In this document: positions 30,780 to 38,866 of the stretch, piece by piece
Layout: the number at the start of each line of letters is the position of its first letter
Numbering within the stretch: the first letter of the stretch is position 1
Translations under genes and position numbers: made by a program
Notes under the pieces: model-generated
The model's input: only the letters and a program-made list of their open reading frames with translations
What the model was told of the DNA's origin: nothing
Database searches by the model: none
NCBI RefSeq assembly: GCF_900100015.1
Contig: NZ_FNDD01000030.1
Coordinates: forward strand, 36,588 to 76,265
Length of the DNA: 39,678 nucleotides
Source of the DNA: Vibrio xiamenensis
GTDB lineage: Bacteria > Pseudomonadota > Gammaproteobacteria > Enterobacterales > Vibrionaceae
Direction of reading: 5' to 3'

Positions 30780-33700
30780 ATGCAAAAAAAAGAAATGAAT
30801 ATTTTTGAGCAGCTGGTGTATAGCGTGAGAGCGACAGCTGCTTACTATCTCGATCCGAATAAGCCAAAAGGTACAAAACCGGCAACCAATGGTGAACACG
30901 CTGCGCTGTTTCAAAACAATGATTTGAGTATCGGTAGTTACATGCCTTATCTGGATTTCGATCCGGAAACGAATGTATTTATCTTCGATGATTGTATGAA
31001 CTGCGCGGTGGTTTTCGATGTGAAGCCAATTCCTTCAGAAGGCCGATCGGTTGAGTTCATGAACAACAAAGGGGAGGCGATCGAACGTGCTTTGGCCTCA
31101 ACCTTTGATGAGCGCGACCAAGAAGAAGGTGAGTGGGTATTACAGCAGTTTCGTTGGAAAGACTCGGATTTAGCGTCTTGGGCTGACGAAGCTTATATGT
31201 ATGCAGACCAATATGCGCGGGAATGCGAAGCCTCAGACACCATCATCAACGGTATATTGCGTAAGAACTTCGAAGCGATGTCGAAAGAAGGTGGGCTATT
31301 TGAGGATTCCACCGTGACGTTGCAACCATTTCAGGGTGGTATCGAGCGAACCAAGATCGTTTTCTACCGCAAACTAAAAGGTAAAGAGTTACGTAAGCGC
31401 GGTGCGGAGAAAAACAAACTAGAGCTGGTCCGCAAAGCTAAGGCATTAAAGGACAACCTGAAAAGTAGCGGTATTGAGCTTCTTGAAAACGATGACTTTG
31501 ATTTCTTTAACTGGTTGGTGAAGCTGTTCAATGACAAGCCAGAAGGTCAAAGTGCTAAAGAATTCTTTGATTCAATTACGCCTAAGCGAAACGACGAAGG
31601 CGAATTGCCATTGGACATTCCCGCGTCAATTTTCCTTAACAAGCCGAAATATAACGCTAAAACCAATACCTACCAGATTGGCAAAACACACCACAAACTC
31701 GTTCGTACTTCTTCGGTTAATGGTGGCTTATCAGTCGGCCAACTGACTGGCGAGCTGAGTAATGGGGCAAGTTCAACCTGTTTTACAGACTCGATGCCAT
31801 CGGGAACCATGATGTGTATTACTTCGGTGTTCTGTAGCAAAGACTATATCCGCAATATCATGGGCGCTAAGTCCATGGTCTCTCAATCGTCGATCGGCAG
31901 CGAAAACGCAACGATGCGTGAGTCACTGGAATATCATGAGGCTTTTCTATCTGAAAAAACCGTCCGTCCGACCATGAGCTCGTTGTCATTTTATGTAAGG
32001 GCAAACGATCTTGAAACGCTGGATGATCGCGTTGATACGGTTAACTCGGCGCTGCTCCGGTCGAACATCACACCTATCGTTGAAAAAGATTACTTCGATC
32101 CACTGTCTTCAAACGCATTTATATACCACTTGCCAATGTGTTTTGACGCGACTGTGCCTCGGGCTAAGCAGTGCCTAATTCCGATGTACCTCCATGATAT
32201 GGTCAACCTTTCGGTGTTTTATGGCCGGGAAGTCGGCACCGGGAACCCGTTACTGATCATGTTCAACCGATCTGGGTCAGTACTCACGAATGACTTTTTT
32301 AGAAAGTCCGACCGGCAAGCTAACGCCCATATGCTGGTCACTGGTTCAACGGGTGCGGGTAAGTCAGCGACACTGGTGTACCTGACTCTGTTGCTAGTGG
32401 CAATTAAAAGGCCTCGCTTGTATATCATTGAGGCTGGTGGCTCCTTCCGCTTAATTGCTGAGTTCTTGCGTCATCATGGGCTTAGTATGAATAACGTTAC
32501 GCTAAAGCCATCAAATCCAGCAAAAGGCGAATTCTGTCCATCTATGGCGCCATTCTCCGATCTACCACTCTTGGTGGAAGACGGAAAGATCACGTTATCA
32601 GATGAGGAACAACGCATTGCTAACCACAACCGGCAAGCGGATGCACAAAAAATCGTGTTTGATGGTCTGGTCTCTGACGATGATCTGCAGGCCGCTAACA
32701 ATTTTGAATTTACAACATCCACGAACATTCTCGATGCCTTTAAGCAAGAGGTATCCGACGAGCTCGAGAAATCACGTTTGGCTGCGGCGCTTGATAAAGT
32801 GCGCGACACCGATACCGATGATGAAGATGAGCAAAAAGACCGGTTAGGGGAGATGGAACTGCTCGCGTTTATGATGGCGACCGGCGGTGAAGAAGCGGAA
32901 GTTGCACAATACAACCAAGCGGACAGACGGTATTTACGCAAAGCCCTGCTCAATGTTGGTAAGAAAGGCTATATCAACAACGAATTTCCTAACGTCCAAT
33001 CTGTTGCCGACGAGCTATTTGAAATCGCTGCAGATAAGAGTAATACAAGATTGCTCGAAGATGGCCGTATTCGCCTGAATAAGATGGCCGCGGCGCTCGA
33101 GCTCTACACAGAGGGTTTTGAAGGGGAACTTCTAAACTCTACGCCAAGCGGTGAGGTCTTCCCGGATGTGGATGTCACTATCATCGACTTAGCTACGCTC
33201 GCCAAACCAGGCAATGAAACATTGTTGGCCATCGTTTACGTTGCTTTGCTGCAGCGCTTAAATGGTCTGGCTGAAAAATATCAAATGTCAGGGCGCTTAC
33301 TAATCAAGATCACTGACGAATCCCACCTTGTAACCACGAACAACCTGATCATTTTGTACATCGTTAAAGTCGTGAAACTTTGGCGTAAATTGAATGGATT
33401 CGCTTGGTTTGCAACGCAGAACTTGAAGGACTTCCCTGCTGAAGCAGAAAAAATGCTGGAGATGATCGAGTGGGTGATGATGTTGTTACCAACGCCGAAA
33501 GCACTTAAAGAGCTTCAACAATACAAAACATTAACCGAAGAGCAGGAGCTCATGGCGCAAAGCGCTAAGAAGCAGGAAAAATCATATACCGAAGGGTGCC
33601 TATTTGGGTCCAACTTCAACGCGCTATTTCGTGTAATACAGCCTTCTGAGTGTCTGGCTATGGCTGGTACCGATGGTGAAGAAAAAGAAGAAATGGCGAT

Positions 33701-33839
33701 ATTGTCGAAACGCTATAAGACGACAGAACTTTGGCATGCTGCGTTTATCAAAGCTGTTCAGCTTGACCGTATCCGCGGTATTGAACCAATTCGTTACCCA
33801 TTTATTGAATATACAGGGGTATACGATGAAGCGGCTTAG
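30780..33839 (+). CDS. VirB4/TraC-type conjugation ATPase (TIGR03744)
   Basis: A 1019-residue T4SS ATPase of the PFL_4706 family. The N-terminal half is the VirB4 docking region. The C-terminal motor has Walker A VTGSTGAGKSAT (about 520-531) and Walker B-like LLIKITDESHLV (about 839-850), followed by the FAWFATQNLKDFP segment. Between the two motifs is a long insert with acidic patches (DTDTDDEDEQKD), usual for this subfamily. It energises filament assembly and substrate transfer from the inner membrane. The 3' end overlaps the next gene by 14 bp. Confidence 0.93.
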   Translation: MQKKEMNIFEQLVYSVRATAAYYLDPNKPKGTKPATNGEHAALFQNNDLSIGSYMPYLDFDPETNVFIFDDCMNCAVVFDVKPIPSEGRSVEFMNNKGEAIERALASTFDERDQEEGEWVLQQFRWKDSDLASWADEAYMYADQYARECEASDTIINGILRKNFEAMSKEGGLFEDSTVTLQPFQGGIERTKIVFYRKLKGKELRKRGAEKNKLELVRKAKALKDNLKSSGIELLENDDFDFFNWLVKLFNDKPEGQSAKEFFDSITPKRNDEGELPLDIPASIFLNKPKYNAKTNTYQIGKTHHKLVRTSSVNGGLSVGQLTGELSNGASSTCFTDSMPSGTMMCITSVFCSKDYIRNIMGAKSMVSQSSIGSENATMRESLEYHEAFLSEKTVRPTMSSLSFYVRANDLETLDDRVDTVNSALLRSNITPIVEKDYFDPLSSNAFIYHLPMCFDATVPRAKQCLIPMYLHDMVNLSVFYGREVGTGNPLLIMFNRSGSVLTNDFFRKSDRQANAHMLVTGSTGAGKSATLVYLTLLLVAIKRPRLYIIEAGGSFRLIAEFLRHHGLSMNNVTLKPSNPAKGEFCPSMAPFSDLPLLVEDGKITLSDEEQRIANHNRQADAQKIVFDGLVSDDDLQAANNFEFTTSTNILDAFKQEVSDELEKSRLAAALDKVRDTDTDDEDEQKDRLGEMELLAFMMATGGEEAEVAQYNQADRRYLRKALLNVGKKGYINNEFPNVQSVADELFEIAADKSNTRLLEDGRIRLNKMAAALELYTEGFEGELLNSTPSGEVFPDVDVTIIDLATLAKPGNETLLAIVYVALLQRLNGLAEKYQMSGRLLIKITDESHLVTTNNLIILYIVKVVKLWRKLNGFAWFATQNLKDFPAEAEKMLEMIEWVMMLLPTPKALKELQQYKTLTEEQELMAQSAKKQEKSYTEGCLFGSNFNALFRVIQPSECLAMAGTDGEEKEEMAILSKRYKTTELWHAAFIKAVQLDRIRGIEPIRYPFIEYTGVYDEAA

Positions 33840-34254
33840 TGTGTTTCTCCTTTCCATATCGACTGCCGCCAGCGTTAGTGCTGGTGGCCTTAAGCTTGAT
33901 GTATTTGTCGATTCTTCGACGGATTACATTGTGCCGGCTAACCGCTCTATCAAAGCTTTCAATGTGCATCGAGTCGATCAGTTATCTATGACTGAGAAAA
34001 GCATATCGAGCCAATTACCCGACAACGAAGCTGAAGCGAAAACGTTTCTTGAAGACTTTGTGCAAAGTGGGGGCATTGACCAACATATTGTTGGCGTAAT
34101 GGATGGTTATGCCTCGATAAACAAAGCGGTGCGCCTTGGGATCTCGAAGGTTCCGGCGATAGTGATTAATGATCGCTATGTAGCTTATGGTATGGGTCCT
34201 GAAAAGGCCATTCAGTTTTATGAACAGTATGTGTCGCGATATGGCTACGAGTAA
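33826..34254 (+). CDS. TIGR03757/DUF1525 thioredoxin-fold conjugation protein
   Basis: A 142-residue exported protein with a signal peptide (MKRLSVFLLSISTAASVSAGG), then LKLDVFVDSS and a C-terminal thioredoxin-like segment GISKVPAIVINDRYVAYGMGPEKAI with the cis-Pro. There is no CxxC, as in most members of this family, so it is not expected to be an active oxidoreductase. It lies between the VirB4-type ATPase and TraU-like genes, the standard place. The ATG 33826 lies inside the end of the ATPase gene; a longer upstream frame inside that gene is not credible. Confidence 0.83.
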   Translation: MKRLSVFLLSISTAASVSAGGLKLDVFVDSSTDYIVPANRSIKAFNVHRVDQLSMTEKSISSQLPDNEAEAKTFLEDFVQSGGIDQHIVGVMDGYASINKAVRLGISKVPAIVINDRYVAYGMGPEKAIQFYEQYVSRYGYE

Positions 34255-35278
34255 GGCGATAACGAGCAAGTTAACTCTGGCCGCGCTTCTTTGTGTATCG
34301 GCGCCATTACCTATTTCTCACGCGGCGAGTCTGGGTGACATCGCTGATATGCCAATTGACGATATCTTGCTTGAGTCTACGAAACTGCAGTGTGTTGATT
34401 GGCAACTCTCCGGTGGCTGCTTGTGGCTAAAATGCTCTTTGTTTAGCAGCTGTAGCGTTAACTTCTCTTTGAAAGTAAAACATTGGTCTCCATCACTCCT
34501 AGTTGAGGTAAGGCGGTCTCAGTCTGATACGCCTTTGGGCTATACATCGCTTTTCAATGGCGCCTTTAAAGAAGGGCTCGAAACCGTGTTATCTGTGTTT
34601 GGTTTTAGGTATGAGGTGGAATCAAACAATACTGGTAACAACGGACAAGGTGCATCGAACCCGGCGAAAACCTCGACGTTGCGGTTTAGCGATGTTGGGG
34701 TGCACGGCAACGCTGGCATTACGCTGTATGACCAACTGTATGGCGCGATATTTGGCAGTTTGGGTTGGTGTAATAACCCCGCGTTACCTTTGTCTGTTTA
34801 CTACGATAGCATGCTTGATGGCTTTGAATGGCGGTGGGGGTTGTCTGAAGCGGTCCGCGCTTGGTCCAATACACCTACGATATTAGGTCCGGTGAACAAC
34901 CTCGATGTTTATGGCGAGCTTTACCCTCGCATAGGGTATGTGAATCAAGCATCGCCTTACAAAGCTGCATCGACACTCGCGTATCGAGCAGTCCATATTG
35001 CCACTGAATCCCCGGACAACCACATTACCGTCGATAGCTTCCCAAATAAAAGCAGCACCAATAAATCTTGGGCTGTACCTGCTATGTCTAACTCAACATC
35101 TCGTTGGACGGATGTAGTACCAAAATCCGGTTTGACCTGTGGCACTTTGGCTCAAAGCACCGGCACATCGATAGTTGAAAGTAGCGTCCACACCAACGAT
35201 GAGCAATATCTAAAAATATACTGGTCCCAATTTGAATGCTGCAAAAAAAGAGGTAATAAGCTGATTGGGGAATGGTGA
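34241..35278 (+). CDS. TraU-like conjugation protein (TIGR03756)
   Basis: A 345-residue exported, Cys-rich protein. A signal peptide (to about residue 28, PLPISHA) is followed by QCVDWQLSGGCLWLKCSLFSSC, a cluster of cysteines seen in TraU-type proteins. GYVNQASPYKAASTLAYRAVHI follows, with WSQFECCKKRG near the end. Its partners in F (TraU) act in DNA transfer and mating-pair stabilisation and depend on disulfide exchange. ATG 34241 was preferred over 34229 because it gives a clean signal peptide; it overlaps the preceding gene by 14 bp. It is the last transfer gene in the window. Confidence 0.85.
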   Translation: MATSKAITSKLTLAALLCVSAPLPISHAASLGDIADMPIDDILLESTKLQCVDWQLSGGCLWLKCSLFSSCSVNFSLKVKHWSPSLLVEVRRSQSDTPLGYTSLFNGAFKEGLETVLSVFGFRYEVESNNTGNNGQGASNPAKTSTLRFSDVGVHGNAGITLYDQLYGAIFGSLGWCNNPALPLSVYYDSMLDGFEWRWGLSEAVRAWSNTPTILGPVNNLDVYGELYPRIGYVNQASPYKAASTLAYRAVHIATESPDNHITVDSFPNKSSTNKSWAVPAMSNSTSRWTDVVPKSGLTCGTLAQSTGTSIVESSVHTNDEQYLKIYWSQFECCKKRGNKLIGEW

Positions 35279-35348
35279 TTTACAAGATACAATAGCCTTA
35301 CAAAGATAGTTGACTTCGTAAAGCTCGTTTCTTTATTAGAGTGAAGAA

Positions 35349-35774
35349 ATGTGCTTTATGAACTTAATAACAATTAAAATGGCTCCAATTAAAATGAACA
35401 AATCAGTAGATAGCAAAATCAGTTGTGTCGAAAAGTTAATTAATGATCAACCTGCGTGGGTTGAAAAACTATGGAATTTCCCACTTTACCACCTTATGCA
35501 GTTTGTTGTTTTTCTCTGCTTTGTAGGCAATATTTGGGCAGCATACAACATCTTTACTCATAATGATGAGCTAGATCTTATTGCTTATCAATTTTCCATT
35601 TTAGCATTAACTTTCTTATGTCTCGCTTTGATAAATGTTACTTTTTACTCATTACTAGCATCTAAGGCCAGCCAACTATTTAATTCTGTGAAATTCACTA
35701 AAGCTTTTAATTTAACAGGTGGCTTATGTTTAATATGTGCTGGATTATACACCGCAACAGTTAAGAAAAATTGA
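35349..35774 (+). CDS. Orphan multi-TM protein
   Basis: A 141-residue protein of unknown family and low GC. It has TM segments at about 52-70 (MQFVVFLCFVGNIWAAYNIF), 80-103 (QFSILALTFLCLALINVTFYSLL) and 120-136 (LTGGLCLICAGLYTATV). The start could be ATG 35349 (after GTGAAGAA) or the internal ATG 35394 (MNKSVDSK), since the first residues are uneven. It lies 70 bp after the TraU-like gene on the same strand but in different base composition. It is not a known conjugation gene; in standard MPF-G order the TIGR03755 protein would be here. Confidence 0.6.
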   Translation: MCFMNLITIKMAPIKMNKSVDSKISCVEKLINDQPAWVEKLWNFPLYHLMQFVVFLCFVGNIWAAYNIFTHNDELDLIAYQFSILALTFLCLALINVTFYSLLASKASQLFNSVKFTKAFNLTGGLCLICAGLYTATVKKN

Positions 35775-36512
35775 TGATAGGTTCGGAGAGCTATAATAAG
35801 CCCTTAAGGCTGAACGATGTGTTTTAATCTGTAGTGCCCGAAAAAATTTGGCCGCTCAGATGTGATCAGGCAGTCTAGGTGCAATACTAGGAGTAATTCG
35901 AAAATCAAGAATCTTCTATAGCTCGTAATTCAGAGATGTCCATCTTCGATTCAGCTTGATCTGAGCTGAATCATTTGTGCCCCAAAAATTGTTAGCCAAA
36001 ATTTCGGAAGATGTTTCTCTTTCTACTCTTTGACTTACCTATTTCTAATAGTGGTGTATGCCATTGAATTAGTATGGTCCGCAGAATCTCAGTGTTTAGT
36101 TAGCTTGGAACAGATAGATTTTATTGGCATCGTTTTTTTAATCTAAGACGTTGGTTATTATGTGACGAATGGACTCCGTAAACGTTTTTTCATCGAAAGT
36201 CTCAGCAGCAAAAGCTGTCATATCCGATGCCATAGAAACAAGAGCGTTCCCGCCGACCCGCTATTGCTTGCGCCACATACTCATAGCCCTTATTAAAATG
36301 TATCACTTTTCTCATGATGTATTTATTCTTTAGAGCATGCTTGATGTTTTCTATCGCCTAATATCGAATTATCCGTGTCTGCCCTTCTATCTATAGAGCC
36401 GTAATATGTTGCGCGGTGATATCCTTGTTTAGGCTTCACGGCTGGCTTACGAGCCGAGCTCACAATCAAATCTCGGTGATTAAAAGAAAAGTGGGATCAT
36501 CGCCAATAATAT
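35775..36512. other. Long gene-poor gap
   Basis: About 740 bp without a supportable gene. On the minus strand a short frame at 36138-36233 (MASDMTAFAAETFDEKTF..., ending SIRHIITNVLD) reads like the C-terminal remnant of a protein, but it cannot be extended upstream because of a nearby stop. Low-complexity AT stretches and several stops in all frames suggest decayed DNA. It probably marks a deletion or rearrangement border next to the truncated transfer operon. Confidence 0.5.
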
Positions 36513-36540
36513 TAATGGGGAGCCTGATTGCTCCCCATTA
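36513..36540 (-). terminator. Terminator-like hairpin after the hydrolase gene
   Basis: TAATGGGGAGC (36513-36523) and GCTCCCCATTA (36530-36540) form a perfect 11-bp stem with a 6-base loop, 35 bp downstream of the minus-strand hydrolase stop. The trailing sequence is AT-rich without a pure T run, so efficiency is uncertain. Confidence 0.65.
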
Positions 36541-36575
36541 GTTCTCTAGACACCACCTAACTCAATGGTTTTAAA

Positions 36576-37457
36576 TTACTTAACGCTTTGCGCTAAGAAC
36601 TCTAATATGATTGGCGTAATCTCATCGGCGTGCGTTTCCAGTGCGAAATGCCCGGTATCAAAGAATCGAATATCCGCATTAGGGAGATCACGTTTCCAAG
36701 CTTCAGCACCAGCAGGCAGGAAATAAGGATCGTTAGACCCCCAGACTGCAAGCAATGCAGGTTGATACTTACGGAAATAAGCCTGAAAACGCGGATAGTT
36801 TTCAACATTGGATGCATAATCGAGTACTAGATCTAGCTGAATGTCTGCATTACCAGGTTTCTGTACGTGCATACCTTCCAAGGTATAACCATCCGGTGAC
36901 ACTAAGCTCTTATCGCTTACTCCGGTCAGATATTGCGACTTAATTTCCTCTGGTGTTGGGAAATCTTTAAGCACAGCACGATTGTCAGGTGTTGGGTTTT
37001 GCCAATAGTCTTTAATCGCGTTCCACCCTTCCGCTAAGCCTTCTTCATACGCGTTACCATTTTGGGAAATCAGCGCTGTCACAGCGTCTGGATTGGCCGC
37101 TGCCATACGCCAGCCAATCGGCGCACCATAGTCATGAACCATTAGGGCATACCGGTTGATTTCCAACTGTTGCACAAACTTTTCCATCGTCTTAGCAATG
37201 TTTTCGAATGTGTACGTGTACTGCGTTTGACCCGGCGCTTGTGTAAAACCAAATGACGGAAGATCCGGAGCGATGACATGATAGTTTTCAGCCAATGCCG
37301 GAATGATATCGCGATACATATACGATGAAGCCGCAAATCCGTGTAATAACACGATACTTGGATTAGTCGGCTCACCCGCTTCTCGATAAAAAATATTTAC
37401 ATTGTCGACTTGTTCATAACGATAGTGTACGTGTTGTGTATTTGATTCAGTGTTCAT
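36576..37457 (-). CDS. Alpha/beta hydrolase, haloalkane dehalogenase-like
   Basis: A 293-residue cytoplasmic hydrolase. The oxyanion motif is VLLHGFAASS (about 37-46). The nucleophile elbow VHDYGAPIG has Asp rather than Ser, as in haloalkane dehalogenases, epoxide hydrolases and fluoroacetate dehalogenases. The acid is in WGSNDPYF (about 242-249) and the catalytic His in DTGHFALE (about 270). Most dehalogenases have HDWG; the HDYG here makes an epoxide hydrolase or an uncharacterised branch equally likely. The ATG at 37457 follows GGGAAG; a GTG two codons earlier lies inside that RBS. It is divergent from the CGNR gene across a doubled dyad, so probably controlled by it. Confidence 0.88.
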   Translation of the reverse strand: MNTESNTQHVHYRYEQVDNVNIFYREAGEPTNPSIVLLHGFAASSYMYRDIIPALAENYHVIAPDLPSFGFTQAPGQTQYTYTFENIAKTMEKFVQQLEINRYALMVHDYGAPIGWRMAAANPDAVTALISQNGNAYEEGLAEGWNAIKDYWQNPTPDNRAVLKDFPTPEEIKSQYLTGVSDKSLVSPDGYTLEGMHVQKPGNADIQLDLVLDYASNVENYPRFQAYFRKYQPALLAVWGSNDPYFLPAGAEAWKRDLPNADIRFFDTGHFALETHADEITPIILEFLAQSVK

Positions 37458-37470
37458 AATCACTTCCCAT

Positions 37471-37543
37471 GTAACCGCTAAAGTGTAAGTTTGAAGGTTA
37501 CGGTCTTTTTTGGTAACCTGTCAATTAATTTTTTAATGGTTAC
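37471..37543. promoter_or_regulatory. Doubled GTAACC/GGTTAC dyads between divergent genes
   Basis: GTAACC occurs at 37471 and 37513, and GGTTAC at 37496 and 37538. Each pair is GTAACC-N19-GGTTAC with exactly 25 bp between starts, and the two units lie 42 bp apart. Together they cover the space between the hydrolase and the CGNR gene. The centre also reads AGGTTAC-N11-GTAACCT. This regular layout is best explained as a shared operator. Confidence 0.65.
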
Positions 37544-37553
37544 AATTAATTTT

Positions 37554-38123
37554 ATGACTATGAATCAGCCTCAGTTTTTAGCGAACAATTTGGCGTTAGA
37601 CTTCGTTAACAGCGAATACGGCATGTTCGATGAACACCAAGACCACCTAATTGATAATAAAAGTACAGTAAAATGGCTTAAGTTAGCTGGATGCTTGCCT
37701 GAAGAAAATCTAGAGATACCTCTAGGGCTTGTTGAAAAAGCGAAAGACCTCAGAAAAGTTGCTCGAGAAGTCATAAAGGCCGCGATTGACGGTGAAGCTG
37801 GCAATACGGACTTCATTAATCATTTGCTAGATAAGGGCAGCCCAAAAACCTATTTACAGTGGGACAACACATTAAACAGCTTTCTTCTGGTTAAACGTAG
37901 ACGAGATAATAGCGTCGAAAGCTTACTTGAACCGATTGCCGCTTCTGTCGCAGATTTGATTTGTCATCCTGAGCTTAAATATGTTCGTCAGTGTGAAGCC
38001 CATGATTGTACTTTAATGTTTTTGGATACAACTAAATCCCATCGCCGACGTTGGTGTAGTATGGCTCTTTGCGGTAACAGAATGAAAGTTGCGGCATTTC
38101 GTTCACGAAGAAATGAAACTTGA
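37554..38123 (+). CDS. CGNR zinc-finger (ABATE) protein, likely regulator
   Basis: A protein of about 189 residues. The N-terminal ABATE domain starts at FLANNLALDFVNS, and the C-terminal CGNR zinc finger reads RQCEAHDCTLMFLDTTKSHRRRWCSMALCGNRMKVAAFR, with ligands in C-x4-C and C-x4-C spacing and the name-giving CGNR. Such proteins are thought to be stress-related transcription regulators, usually beside the enzyme gene they control. Here that is the divergent hydrolase. ATGs at 37554 and 37560 are both possible; no strong RBS decides. Upstream in-frame ATGs run through the dyad region and are not favoured. Autorepression is likely from the dyads. Confidence 0.88.
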   Translation: MTMNQPQFLANNLALDFVNSEYGMFDEHQDHLIDNKSTVKWLKLAGCLPEENLEIPLGLVEKAKDLRKVAREVIKAAIDGEAGNTDFINHLLDKGSPKTYLQWDNTLNSFLLVKRRRDNSVESLLEPIAASVADLICHPELKYVRQCEAHDCTLMFLDTTKSHRRRWCSMALCGNRMKVAAFRSRRNET

Positions 38124-38680
38124 TCAAGAAAAAGTTAGCGAATACTTACTCTACTGTCTTAAGTACCAATAAGGTTGGTACTCCAAGGTAAACGCTGATA
38201 TCCAAGACTTTGGGGGCTCAAGCGTTAATAAAGTCGTCAATACCGCATTCTATCTCCCCGTTAATTCAGAGTCTTATGGAAGAGCGGACAGTAGCCAGAA
38301 TTGGATATATTGGTGATGGAATACCATTGTGAATGAAGCAATATGGCGTTCAAGTGGCGGCAATAGGCTTTATTCTTAGTCTTACGAACCTTTTTAGCGA
38401 TACGGAGGGTCAGGTAATATTAGAATCATGAGAATTCGGTCGCAGTTATAGATTTTATATATTTTGAAACTGATCAGATCGCCCAAACGGTACCTAGTTC
38501 CTTTCTTTTTCTAAAATTGAGAGATTTATTTATATTTAGGAACAGCTATTTAGTTTTGCTAGGCAGTTTGAGGTTTTCCATACTAAAATTTATCCGTGGT
38601 TTTCTAAATTAGGTGGTAACTCTAAATGGTTTTTGTCCAAATTCTGTTAATGGATCAATATGTCTAACGTTGACCATTCA

Positions 38681-38700
38681 TTAGATACATATGTATCTAA
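38681..38700. promoter_or_regulatory. Perfect 20-bp palindrome
   Basis: TTAGATACATATGTATCTAA is a perfect dyad about 167 bp before the FAH-like gene. Its size and symmetry suit a TetR/MarR-type operator. No regulator gene is visible in the window next to it. Confidence 0.5.
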
Positions 38701-38832
38701 TTATTCAGTGGTTATTCACTTACAAAATCCAGTGTCTAAAAAAACGCATTCCATTTCCCTCTATTTTCATCAAAAATTATCACTAGCGATACTTATGATT
38801 GATTTCAGGTCGTCTGCGTTTGGAATATACTT

Positions 38833-38848
38833 ATACTAAATTTAGTAT
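38833..38848. promoter_or_regulatory. Perfect 16-bp palindrome before the FAH-like gene
   Basis: ATACTAAATTTAGTAT lies 18 bp upstream of the start codon, where a bound repressor would block transcription or initiation. It differs from the 20-bp dyad at 38681, so two proteins may bind. Confidence 0.5.
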
Positions 38849-38866
38849 TAATTAGTCGGTAATTCT

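Larger units (their letters stand above)
38124..38866. other. Non-coding gap with hairpin and palindromes
   Basis: About 740 bp with no supportable gene. It has a hairpin AGTACCAA-TAAGG-TTGGTACT (38162-38182) 38 bp after the CGNR stop, possibly a weak terminator without T run. Further right are the two perfect palindromes listed separately. The middle part may hold decayed coding DNA, as short frames break repeatedly, but I could not tie it to a family. Confidence 0.45.

Noticed and set aside
36138..36233. Short minus-strand gene in the gap
   Set aside because: It is only 31 codons, with a stop just upstream in the same frame and no RBS; kept only as a possible gene remnant.
38200..38420. 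Transposase-like remnant in the last gap
   Set aside because: Short translated pieces looked suggestive but no continuous motif or terminal repeat could be found.
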